The position numbers were made by a program, and so were the translations under genes. A stretch of 64,000 nucleotides of DNA from Mytilus californianus (Eukaryota; Mollusca; Bivalvia; Mytilida; Mytilidae), in assembly GCF_021869535.1 (NCBI RefSeq), contig NW_026262734.1:107977088-108041087 (forward strand), given 5' to 3'. The notes below the pieces were generated by a model. That model made no database searches. It worked only from the letters and a program-made list of their open reading frames with translations, and was not told the DNA's origin. Shown here piece after piece: positions 48,814-58,722 of the stretch (position 1 is the first letter of the stretch; each line of letters begins with the position of its first letter).

Positions 48814-48897
48814 AATACATGGCCTTTTCCATATCGGCCCGGGTATCATCCCGAGACCCCCATATCAGCCCGACTGATATGGAAAAGGCCATGTATT
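48814..48897. mobile_element. Foldback element 3
   Basis: AATACATGGCCTTTTCCATA and its complement TATGGAAAAGGCCATGTATT form perfect arms around a GC-rich loop, CGGCCCGGGTATCATCCCGA and onward. A truncated relative with one arm only is at 63609-63690. Confidence 0.85.
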
Positions 48898-49151
48898 ATT
48901 CTCTTTATCATATACTTCCGACAATTGTTTTTATGTAAGGCAAAAAAACAAATGAAATAACTAAAACAGTCAAAAACTATCTAAAGAAGTTAAATCATGA
49001 ATCCCACAAATACACTATAATTATCAGCTGGCAAGATATAGGTCCCGTTTGTCATTTTCAAAAGTTGAAAACGGACGTTCTTAAATGTGTGTTGTAAAAA
49101 GCGAAGTTTGTAACAGGCATATATCACTTCTTGTTTTTCTAATGGTTTTAA

Positions 49152-50150
49152 AATTGAGAATGGAAATGGGGAATGCGTCAAAGAGACAACAACCCGACCA
49201 TAGAACAGACAACAGCAGAAGGTCACCAACAGGTCTTCAATGCAGCGAGAAATTCCCGCACCCGGAGGCGTCCTTCAGCTGGCCCCTAAACAAATATATA
49301 TACTAGTTCAGTGATAATGAACGCCATACTAAATTCCAAATTGTACACAAGAAACTAAAATTAAAAATAATACAAGACTAACAAAGGCTAGAGGCTCCTG
49401 ACTTGGGACAGGCGCAAAAATGCGGCGGGGTTAAACATGTTTATGAGATCTCAACCCTCCCCCTATACCTCTAGCCAATGTAGAAAAGTAAACGCATAAC
49501 AATACGCACGTTAAAATTCAGTTCAAGAGAAGTCCGAGTCTGATGTCAGAAGATGTAACCAAAGAAAATAAACAAAATGACAATAATACATAAATAACAA
49601 CAGACTACTAGCAGTTAACTGACATGTCAGCTCCAGACTTCAATTAAACTGATTGAAAGATTATGTCTTCATCATATGAATATCAGGCACAATCCTTCCC
49701 GTTAGGGGTTTAGTATCATACCATCATAACATATATGAGAAGAACATAACCCGTGTCATGCCAACAACTGGTTTTTAAATAATTGTGTTTAGTGCCGATG
49801 CAAAGACCCTATAAGTGAATCAATATTTACGCCAAAATATGCAATCTTTAATGACCTGACAACAGTATCGTAACTATATCCCTTCTTAATAAGTCTACTT
49901 AAAGGTTTTGTTAGCTTCAGAGGTGAATACTGACATTTTTGTGCTTTATAAAGAATATTTCCATAAAAAATTGGATGTGAAATACCTGAACGTATAAGAA
50001 GTCTGCATGTTTAGCTATATTTACGAATGATGTCCTTATACCGATGATAAAATTTAGTAAATGTTTTGACTAGTTTATGATATCGAAAACCCTGGTGTAA
50101 TAATTTTTCAGTAATACATAAATTTCTCTCGTTAAAATCTAAAACATTGT
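49152..50150 (-). repeat. 3' region and tail of the Penelope-like RT element
   Basis: On the minus strand this continues the RT frame in broken form (TKFYHRYKDIIRKY, LIRSGISHPIFYGNILYKAQ, then IAYFGVNIDSLIGSLHRH). It is followed by a non-coding tail with GGTTGAGATCTCATAAACAT and ends CCATTTCCATTCTCAATTTTAA. The tail recurs at 31640-32255 (plus) and its end at 51188-51395 (minus). Confidence 0.8.
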
Positions 50151-50151
50151 T

Positions 50152-50958
50152 TCATACACGAGCGAATCGTACAAGTTGAGATATATAAACACCGTAAGAT
50201 GGTGACAAGGGAACGTCACCATCTAAAAATGGATAATTAACGATAGGAAATGAAAAATCATCTCTTTTATCATATATTTTAGTATTAAGCTTTCCATTAA
50301 TGATATATATATCAAGATCGAGGAAAGGGCAGTGGTCATTGTTAGTATTAGCTTTATTTAAAGTAAGTTCAACAGGATAAATTTCTTTAGTATACATACT
50401 GAAGTCGTCATTATTGAGAGCCAAAATATCATCCAAATATCTAAAAGTATTATTAAATTTGTGTATCAGATGTTGTTTCGATGGGTCTTTGCTGATTTTT
50501 GTCATAAATTGTAACTCATAGCAATACAAAAAAAGGTCCGCAATAAGTGGTGCACAGTTAGTCCCCATTGGAATTCCGATAACCTGACGATATACGGAAT
50601 CTCCAAAGCGAACAAAAATGTTATCTAGTAAAAATTCAAGGGCATATATAGTATCAAAGCATGTCCAATTGACATAGTTTTTTTGTTTATTGCTACTAAA
50701 AAATGACCTAAAAGAGTTTGAACATATATATTCACATTCTGACTTTTTAAATGCCCATTTAATTAGGTGCGTGAATTTTTTCTTAATGAGAATGTGAGGC
50801 AATGTGGTATATAGGGTAGAAAAATCAAAACTTTGAACAGATTCAAAATCACCAATATATGCATGTAATTTATCAAGTACTTCCAACGAGTTCTTGACAC
50901 TCCAAAAGTAATTAATTCCACTATTTTCGAAGGCCTTATTTGAACAATTTATTATCAT
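50152..50958 (-). pseudogene. Penelope-like-type reverse transcriptase, open 268-codon fragment
   Basis: RT fingers-palm motifs in order: FDFSTLYTTLPH (about residue 44), QVIGIPMGTNCAPLIADLFL (about 126), FRYLDDILALNN with the YLDD catalytic box (about 170), DHCPFLDLDIYI, and YDKRDDFSFPIVNYPF then GVYISQLVRFAR. MGTN before the palm and absence of LTR genes fit the Penelope-like branch, as I recall it; no GIY-YIG follows here. The frame ends early and resumes in other frames at 49.8-50.1 kb. A short separate frame, MTEEDRFINVGEGD (from 51028), may be its N-terminus displaced by a frameshift or internal deletion. It is not expected to be active. Confidence 0.75.
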
Positions 50959-51187
50959 TTTTCATCGAGTTAATAAACTCGGTTGTATCTCCTTCTCCCA
51001 CATTTATAAATCGATCTTCCTCTGTCATGTTTTTGTTTGTCAGATATTTTGATCAGTTATTCGTAAACAGACGATACCGGAAATACCGGAAGTAACTTGC
51101 AAGAGAGGCACTGTTATGGGTTCTCAGCCCGGATGTGAAATTATGGCTTCTTTGCTTCTGTTCATTACACATATGTAAAGCTAAAAA

Positions 51188-51395
51188 TTAGAATGAAAAT
51201 GGGGAATGTGTCAAAGAGACAACAACCGGACCAAATAGCAGAAAACAGCCGAAGGCCACCAATGGGTCTTAAATACAGCGATAAAATCCCGCACCAGGAT
51301 GCTTGCTTCAGCTTGCCCCTAAACAGATATGTGTACTAGTTCAGTGATAATGGACGTCATACTAAACTCCGAAATATATAAATGAACTAAAATTA
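51188..51395 (-). repeat. Extra 3' tail lying head-to-tail upstream of the RT
   Basis: About 208 bp match the terminal part of the tail at 49152 (GGGGAATG-GTCAAAGAGACAAC, GGCCACCAA, GATAATGGACGTCATACTAAA) in the same orientation. It sits immediately 5' of the RT copy. This partial tandem is the pseudo-LTR arrangement reported for Penelope-like elements. Confidence 0.7.
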
Positions 51396-51587
51396 AAAAT
51401 CCTATTAATGCTTAGTATATGATAAATAATTATTGCGTGCCTATATTATTGCGATTTTTGAAGAAAGGACATCAATGCGAGATTTATTATTGCGATTTCA
51501 GGACAATCTGCATACATTTATAGGTATTACATATTAGAATGCGAGTTCTTATAATTGCGATTATCACCAAAACGCATTATTCACATT

Positions 51588-53004
51588 AACAAGAGTGCAC
51601 ACGCTGAAATGTATAGCCTTCTTTATTAACCATTGATTTTATGTTGATAGTCCTAAATATAAAGCTTTACTTCAAGTATCACATAAACTTAACATGATCC
51701 AAGAAAATGAGGTCAAGGTCAGATAAACCAAACAAAAAATACATGTACATTACAATCATTAATTCCACCAAATATAGTTGATCTTTTGCTTATAGTTTCT
51801 AAGAAACAGACTTAACCAAGAAAACTAAACATTGACCAATGAACCATGAAAATGAGGTCTAAGTCAGATTAACCATGCCAGACAGACATGCACACCTCAC
51901 AATCAAACTATGCATTAAATATAGTTGACCTATTGCTTGTAGTATCTGAGAAAAAACATGTAATCATAAAAACTTAACATTGACTTTAGAACCATGAAAA
52001 TGAGGTCAAGGTCAGATGATACCTGCCAGACAGACATACTGTAAACCAACTAATTTTAGCGAGCGATTTATTTTCGCGACTTTCGCGAGAAGAAAAATAC
52101 CGCGAAAATAAATCGTCGCGAATGGATTTTTCCTTACTAAACTACATCAAGTAAGCTTGAGAATCCTGAAATTAAATCGCCGCGAAATGGGCTTGAAATG
52201 GCGAAACGCGAAATAAAGTATACGCAAAATAAGTAGGTTTATAGTATACACCTTACAATCCCTCCATACAAAAAATATAATTGACCTATTGTTTATAGTT
52301 TAGGAAAAACAGACCAAAACACAAAATTTAACACTGAGCAATGCACCGTGAAAATGAAGTCAAGGTCACTTAAAACATGCGAGACTGACATGTACATCAT
52401 ACAATATTTCCTTACAACAAATATAGTTGCCCTATTGCCTATAGTATTAGAAAAAAATACCAAAACCCAAAAACGTAACTTTGACCACTGAACCATGAAA
52501 ATGAGGTCAAGGTCAGATGACACCTGCCAGTTGGACATGTACACCTTACAATCATTCCATACACCAAATATAGTACACCTATAGTTTAAAGTATCTGATA
52601 TATAGATTTGACCACGAAAACTTAACCTTGTTCACTGATCCATGAAATGAGGTCGCGGTCAAATGAAAACTGTCTGACGGGCATGAGGACCTTGCAAGGT
52701 ATGCACATACTAAATATATAGTTATCTTAATACCCAAAATAAGAAAGAAATTAACGTTACAAAAACTCTTACCTTTTTTCAAGTAGTCACTGAACCATGA
52801 AAATGAGGTCAAGGACAATGGACATATTGACAGACAGAAACTTCGTAACATAAAGCATCTATGTATAAAGTATAAAGCATCCAGGTCTTTCACCTTCTAA
52901 AATATAAAGCTTTTAAAAGTAAAAACTAACACTGCCGCCGCCGCCACTGGATCAATATCCCTATGTCGAGCTTTCTGTGACAAAAGTCGCAGGCTCGACA
53001 ATAA
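51588..53004 (+). mobile_element. Helentron-like non-autonomous element with tandem core (B)
   Basis: The left end is AACAAGAGTGCACACGCTGA. Seven tandem units of about 148 bp follow, each with AAAATGAGGTCAAGGTCAGA-type and ACCTTACAATC blocks (units at 51705, 51847, 51997, 52350, 52496, 52645 and 52799). The right end has a CCGCCG run, then CTATGTCGAGCTTTCTGTGA and AGTCGCAGGCTCGACAATAAA, where GTCGAGC/GCTCGAC can fold. This matches the plan of the 23.0-24.1 kb element. A MITE interrupts it between units three and four. Confidence 0.75.
52037..52246. mobile_element. TA-flanked MITE nested in the tandem core
   Basis: The ends are TACTGTAAACCAACTAATTT and ATAAGTAGGTTTATAGTA, with TA on both sides. 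The interior is rich in CGCGAA/TTCGCG. Removing 210 bp restores the normal 143-148 bp spacing of the host tandem units, so this is a clean insertion into the Helentron-like element. Confidence 0.8.
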
Positions 53005-53289
53005 AAACCTCGCAATAATTTCTAAATTTTTACACAATTAAAAGTTTTCCTAGATTATCTTTAAACGAGATTCCTTCTGGGCAAAAATTTGGAAATCCGG
53101 TGTTAAGGGAGTGTATGAAATAGAAATGTAAAATAGAAATGTTTTATGTTGGAATACTATGAACACAAATGTAGTGTTTAAACGAGAATACAATGTTGTT
53201 ATTGATAAAAATAAACAAGGAAATGATGTTGACGAAAATGTTTTGATTTGTTATCAAATATTTCATTCAGCACAAAAGCTAAATTAATG

Positions 53290-53560
53290 TCATATGAACA
53301 TGATGAAACGACTTTCTTGAGATTTTAATGTTATCGAAATTATTGAACCAATGCATGCATATATACTATAACAGTCTTTGACACATTGTAAGAAGCTGAT
53401 ATTTCGAATTCCACGTATGACATTCTTTTGGCTACTTTTGCCATGCTGTAAATGTCCGATGACATTGCCGTCCTTGTCGCATACATCTTCAAAAATTGCT
53501 CCGCAATATCCAACAGAAGTTAAGATAAACAAAACTACTGATAACAATGCTACCGAAATT
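53290..53560 (-). CDS. First exon of a secreted PAN/apple-like protein (start uncertain)
   Basis: The minus frame reads ISVALLSVVLFILTSVGYCG, a strong signal peptide, then FEDVCDKDGNVIGHLQHG and SFLQCVKDCYSIYACIG. The SFLQCVKDC-x5-C spacing resembles PAN/apple domains of secreted molluscan proteins. The frame has no ATG. The nearest ATG (ATGGAATTT at about 53562) is out of frame by one base, so either a base is missing or the start lies in another exon. A donor may be ATTG|GTTCAA near 53348; the rest of the 53290 frame is then intron. No further exon was found at lower coordinates. Confidence 0.4.
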
Positions 53561-53654
53561 CCATATTGTTATCTCTTTTTTCATTAATAAAAACTTGATA
53601 AAATTTAGTAAACCAGAGTATTAATTTGAAATCTTCTGCTATTGTGATTTGATT

Positions 53655-53897
53655 TTGATTTTTTGTGTTTTTAACGCCACTTTTAAGCACCGCTTTTGGG
53701 CTATTTCGTGGCGGCCAGTTTTTATTGGTGGAGGAAGCCGGAGTGCCCGGAGAAAACCACCGACCTTCGATAGGAAAACTGACAATCCTAGTCAATTAGG
53801 ATTGGAGTCGAGTGCACCTCGAACTCACAACATCAGTGTTGACTGGCTATTGATTACAGTAGTAACTACTTAGACCACTCGGCCACCGAGGCCCCCC
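53655..53897 (-). mobile_element. tRNA-derived SINE
   Basis: The minus strand starts GGCCTCGGTGGCCGAGTGGT (A box of a tRNA-Leu/Ser type head) and has GTTGTGAGTTCGAGGTG (B box). The body has GGTTTTCTCCGGGCACTCCG and GGCGTTAAAAACACAAAAAA, an A-rich tail. About 240 bp. The coding frames within it are shadows. Confidence 0.75.
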
Positions 53898-53899
53898 TC

Positions 53900-55840
53900 T
53901 GCTCTTGTGATAATAATTGAAGACTCACACAGTTAATGAAAATGTATCATCAACATTAACATATATAATGATATGTCATTAGGATCATAAGTTATCACAT
54001 CAAACATAACATAGAACAAATAAGTCTTTTTCACGACTGAATGGATAGTAGGAGTTTTAACCTTCAAGGGCCAATAATAGTTAGATGTTCAGAACGAGAG
54101 TATGTAAATACATTAAATGATTTCTATTAAAAGCATCAAGTATGCATAATGCGCCGTATAAAAACATAATGAGTTATATGGAAAGGCTTGCATTGAATAA
54201 AGCTGTTTATTGATAAAATATATCATAGCTTTCATTTCTAAAACTTTAAAACAATCAAGTTAACTTCTTCAATGTTTTATTAATTCAAAAAATGCCATGG
54301 CCAAAGCATTGTTCAAGATATCTTCTCAAACGTGGGCAAAAGTACATTGTATAAAATAAAATTACAGAATGTCATAAATGCTTTTCCACCGTGTACCTTT
54401 TTTTGGAATTTTTGACACAATGGGGAAATTCATTTCTATTAATTGAAAATGTTGTATTTCCTTTTCAATAATGTGTTTAAGATTATCTTAGCTGTATTTA
54501 ACATGACCGTTCGGAATATTAGATCCCCAGTGCTCAACTTCTTACATTCTCAGTTGGCATTTAAACTGTTTCTTTCGAGCGACACTGATGAGCCTTTTAT
54601 AGACAAAGCGCGCGTATGGCGTATAAAATTATCAGATTGGTATCTTTGATGATTTTTTTAGAACAACATTAAAGCCTGAATGAAGATATCGACAGCAGAT
54701 CTATCCATACTATTCGATTGAGGCATTTATTTGGGGAGGAGTAATCATGATCTAAATAACAATATAAGAAAACATTATTTCCTCTTAAACTACAATATAG
54801 ATAAAACTATAATTAAATGTGTATTGAACAAGTCTTGTCGTCAAAATGAATGGGAGTTACTTCCTAAAGACCAAACATAAATTATCAAACCTTTTATACA
54901 AAAAACATTTCAAACTCCCTGCAGCTAACGTTCGTGCGTGTTGAGACATCCCTGATTTCAAATGTTTGGGTTGAGCGTTCCTGAGTAATGTAAATCCGAG
55001 AAAGCACTTCGGACGAACGACATTTCTAAGTTGTATTGTTTTTTTGGTTATTCATGGATCAATACCACAGCTGGTCCCCGATAATATCAGCACATCAGTA
55101 GTCAGTGTTTCGATGCTGGTATGATTTATACAAACAATTTTTTCCACGTTGATAAATCAAAAAGTTACTAGTATTTAGACACTTATGTTCCAAAATCTGA
55201 GCAAGTGTAGCCTTTAAAGAATTTGACAATTTTTTATAGGTCCCTGTATGATCATATAGCTCCTAACGTGTGTACTTATTTATACATTCATGGATTCAAA
55301 TATTGTGGTTTGAGTGTCTCTGATGAATGCAAATAAGAAGAGCGCTTCTTAAGCACGAAATGATTTAAAGTGTTCTTTTCATTCTTTAATGTCATCGGCT
55401 CTTTTTAAAGCAGTCATTTTAACTGAGGACAGCTTAATTGTTCATGTTGTCATGAACACGTCTATGCATTACTATATTGATTTATATTTATGTTTTGTTT
55501 TATCAACACTTTCTAGCATACATTGTAGATGTTAAAATGAAAATAAAGATCTTTGAATTGCCATTAGCTGCTTATGTGTTAGTATTTTCATCAATATCAA
55601 AGTGGATGATATATAATTTCGTCACCTACCTTGACAATGAATAACAAAAATATAATGATTAAAATGTACAGTTTAGTTTGTTCACAACTATTGGTGCGGT
55701 TCTGCTGTTACTGGACTACCGTGTCTAAGTGTACTCAATGTACTGTAGCTATTGCTTTAATACTTACATCTGTACATGATTTATACATTTTGTCTCTAAA
55801 TTTCCAGTTTTAATGTACTTGTAAATCCCGTTTAAATGGT
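53900..55840. other. Intergenic DNA with hammerhead-like remnants
   Basis: Apart from the remnant at 54575-54660, two related blocks occur. The first, near 54966-55030, reads GGTTGAGCGTTCCTGAGTAA and later CTTCGGACGAACGACATTT. The second, near 55308-55370, reads TTGAGTGTCTCTGATGAATG and AAGCACGAAATG. They look like diverged copies of one repeat with a stem-loop. No gene is supported. Confidence 0.35.
54575..54660 (+). other. Degenerate hammerhead ribozyme copy
   Basis: GAGCGACACTGATGAG keeps the full CUGAUGAG box. Next come a weak stem II (CCTTTTATAGA), CAAAG where CGAAAC is expected, then GCGCGCGTATGGCGT with a GUA triplet and a stem I partner. Loss of one G in the GAAA box and a mispaired stem II should abolish activity. 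This is the fullest plus-strand member in the window of the set at 1279, 4978 and 28712. Confidence 0.5.
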
Positions 55841-55844
55841 TTTA

Positions 55845-56045
55845 CACTAGTCATTTTTGTGATTCCGAACATCCTTAATTGTCATTTACTTGTTATTGTT
55901 TTACACTAGTCAATTTGGTGCCTACAGCTTGCTGTACGATGTGAGACAAGGCTCCGTGTTGAAGACCGTACTTTGACCTATAATGGTTTACTTTTACAAA
56001 TTGTGACTTGGATGGAGAGTTGTCTCATACCACATCTTCTTATAT
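55845..56045 (-). mobile_element. Dispersed short element, subtype 2
   Basis: The minus-strand copy starts ATATAAGAAGATGTGGTATG and includes GAGACAACTCTCCATCCAAG and ACACGGAGCCTTGTCTCACA. It is nearly identical to the plus-strand copy at 57258-57458, so the two make a large inverted repeat 1.2 kb apart. Confidence 0.75.
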
Positions 56046-56538
56046 CTATGTACTTAAACTAAGGCTTCAACTCCATAGGATAAGGTTGACTTGTTATTAT
56101 GTGTTTTGCATTATCCTAAAACTAATTTATTTTAATTCTACCAGGCTATGTTTAACAGTTTTAATTGTAATTACGTTTTCGAAACATACAAACATACGAA
56201 TGCTCAATAAACATAATTTATTTCTTAACGTGTATGCCTAAACTAAAACATCTAATATTTACAATAGGTATATGGTTTTTTTTAAACGACACATGTTCTT
56301 TTAAAATCCAGAGCAATTCAAACATAAAAAGTATCCACATCAACATTCTTTCACTAACTCAAACACGTAAGGTGGTTCCTTTTTACCTTAACATTATAAT
56401 GTCTGAAATCAAAACTCATACCAAAACAGAACGACCTTAAAGCCTCTTTACCTGTTGTTATTTTTTCGTCTGATGGTAAAATATCGTTTACTCCATCAAA
56501 TAACGTATACATTTTCCAGTAGGTTTGACATGCACAAC

Positions 56539-56992
56539 GTCGCTGGGCTTCCAAAATGCAGTAAATTACTAATTTTTCAACAACAAAAAAATCTCACAAA
56601 CAGGCTTTGAAAATTTGGTCGAAATGCATGCTTCCAAAATGTTGTATGTGAACTTGAACATTTTTGTAAATAGCAGTGAAATAAAAACGTTGACATTTCT
56701 GAACTACACAAAAACTAAATTTATTTTCACAGAAATAAAGAAATGCACAAGTATTTGATTCCCAAACCCATTATACAACAATTTTCAAGTTTACATACAA
56801 CATTTTGGAAGCAAACTTTACAAACAATTGAGATTGGCAATTTTGTGACATGTCTTATTTTAAATGATTTGATTGGTCTAACTGTATGCTATTTTGAAAT
56901 ATCAAAGATTTCCTTCTGCCAAGACGATTTGTGTGAAAAAGTAGTTTTAGCCAAAAAAGTCATATACGACATTTTGGAAGCCCAGCGATGAC
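56539..56992. mobile_element. Nested inverted-repeat element
   Basis: The outer arms are CGCTGGGCTTCCAAAATG (about 56541-56558) and CATTTTGGAAGCCCAGCG (56970-56987). The inner arms are CTTCCAAAATGTTGTATGT (56631-56649) and ACATACAACATTTTGGAAGC (56793-56812). All four share the CTTCCAAAATG core. The plus frame at 56743-56991 runs through the right half and reads as a shadow of this structure. No family is assigned. Confidence 0.65.
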
Positions 56993-57257
56993 AAGTTTGT
57001 AGTGTTGTATCAGATTTCTTTAAACATGTTGTCTTCATTATTAAAAAAAACTGTTAATGCTGGGTTAAATATATAATAAACTATGTCAAAATCTTAGCTA
57101 CATGTTATTCCAAATATAGAGATTCATTGTGAGAGAAGTATTCATCCCGCATGAACTAAAAAATGAGTTGTATTTTACACCAATATTTGTCAATGTATCA
57201 TCTGCTCAGAAAAGAAGTTAAGCAATTGTCATTCAAATCTTTCTTTTGGACAAATAG

Positions 57258-57458
57258 AAATAAGAAGATATGGTATGATTGCCAATGAGACAACTCTCCA
57301 TCCAAGTTACAATTTGTAAAAAGTAAACAACTGTAGGTCAAAGTACGGTCTTCAACACGGAGCCTTGTCTCACATCGTACAGCAAGCTGTAGGCACCAAA
57401 TTGACTAGTGTAAAACAATAACAAGTAAATGACAATTAAGGATGTTCGGAATCCTAAA
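57258..57458 (+). mobile_element. Dispersed short element, subtype 2, inverted partner
   Basis: AATAAGAAGATATGGTATGA at the start and GACAATTAAGGATGTTCGGA at the end match the complement of 55845-56045 throughout. Confidence 0.75.
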
Positions 57459-57459
57459 G

Positions 57460-58460
57460 TTGTATCCATGTAGGGCCAATAAAAATGTGTTCTCTTACCT
57501 CCATTTTCTTTTCATACTTTTGTTACAGTATTGTTTACAAGTCAATTTCTTAAATCTGATAAAATACTTGTTACTGTTTCATAGTTTTTGAAAGAAAAAA
57601 AAGGTGCAAATGTCAAATGTATTTCAAATCTGGAGACGATTCATTTCTCACCAAATTTCAAATTTATTATATAAAAATAACAAGGACACGGACCTTTCTT
57701 TTTGTTCTCGATGTTTAAAGTTCCGTTATTTACATACTTTCAATGTTTAACAGTCTTTTAAGAAAAGTAGAGAGCGAACATCGTTATGACGTAGCTGTCG
57801 ATCATTGCACTGTATAATTTGTATTTATCCTTTGTTTGGTCATTTTTATTTCGATCTTTATACCTCTTTGATGTTTTTTACTAAACTGACATTTGAACAA
57901 CGATACATTTAATTGCACATGTTGCACACGATTGTATCTTCCTGCAATGTGACACAGCTTAACTCCGATACAACGCCAATAGTAGAATGGCATGACACAT
58001 TTTGTAGCTATTTGAACAAGTACTTTTCTTTCAGTTTCGTATGGCATTTTAATTTTTTTCGCTTTATTTATACTTATTAGTACGTTTTGTCACTATGAGA
58101 GAAAGAGAATTACAAAAGCTTAAAAGCTATCCCAGTTCATTCCCATAAATCGGAGAGAAAAAAGAGCGGAAGATACACAATCACAACTCATAAGTCGAGG
58201 AGAGAACCCACAAACAAATACGACCCCCCCCTCCAACCCCCCCAAAAAAACCAGCAAAAACAAAAATAACAACATGAACAATAAGACAAAAACAGTCGAC
58301 TACAACATGACAACTTATCTTAATATGATGTAAAGGTAAATCAAATAGCATGAATAAGACAAACAGTTATCTAAGATATGAAAATTACTTACAATTGAAA
58401 GCTTACGTAGATGGACAAGGTCGTAAATTAACTTATCGTGTCGTAGCTATATTATACACT
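57460..58460. other. AT-rich stretch, nothing recognised
   Basis: The 81-codon minus frame 57802-58047 has no motif and no exon context. A C-rich patch (CCCCCCCTCC) lies at about 58226. Confidence 0.35.
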
Positions 58461-58610
<150 letters not shown>

Positions 58611-58722
58611 TATACTCAGAAGCTGTTTCTTTCTAATAACTTTGTTTTTAATTGTTTCAAGTGAGAACATTAAAACAAAAATCAATGTTTCTAACAAAAT
58701 TGTGTGTTATCATGCTGCTTCT

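Noticed and set aside
53817-53897. Functional tRNA-Leu/Ser gene
   Set aside because: The A and B boxes are present, but the sequence runs into a SINE body with an A-rich end instead of closing an acceptor stem.
55308-55370. CTGATGA and GAAA boxes with a long hairpin between them
   Set aside because: No partner strand for stem I or III and no cleavage triplet in the right place, so it is treated only as a possible remnant.
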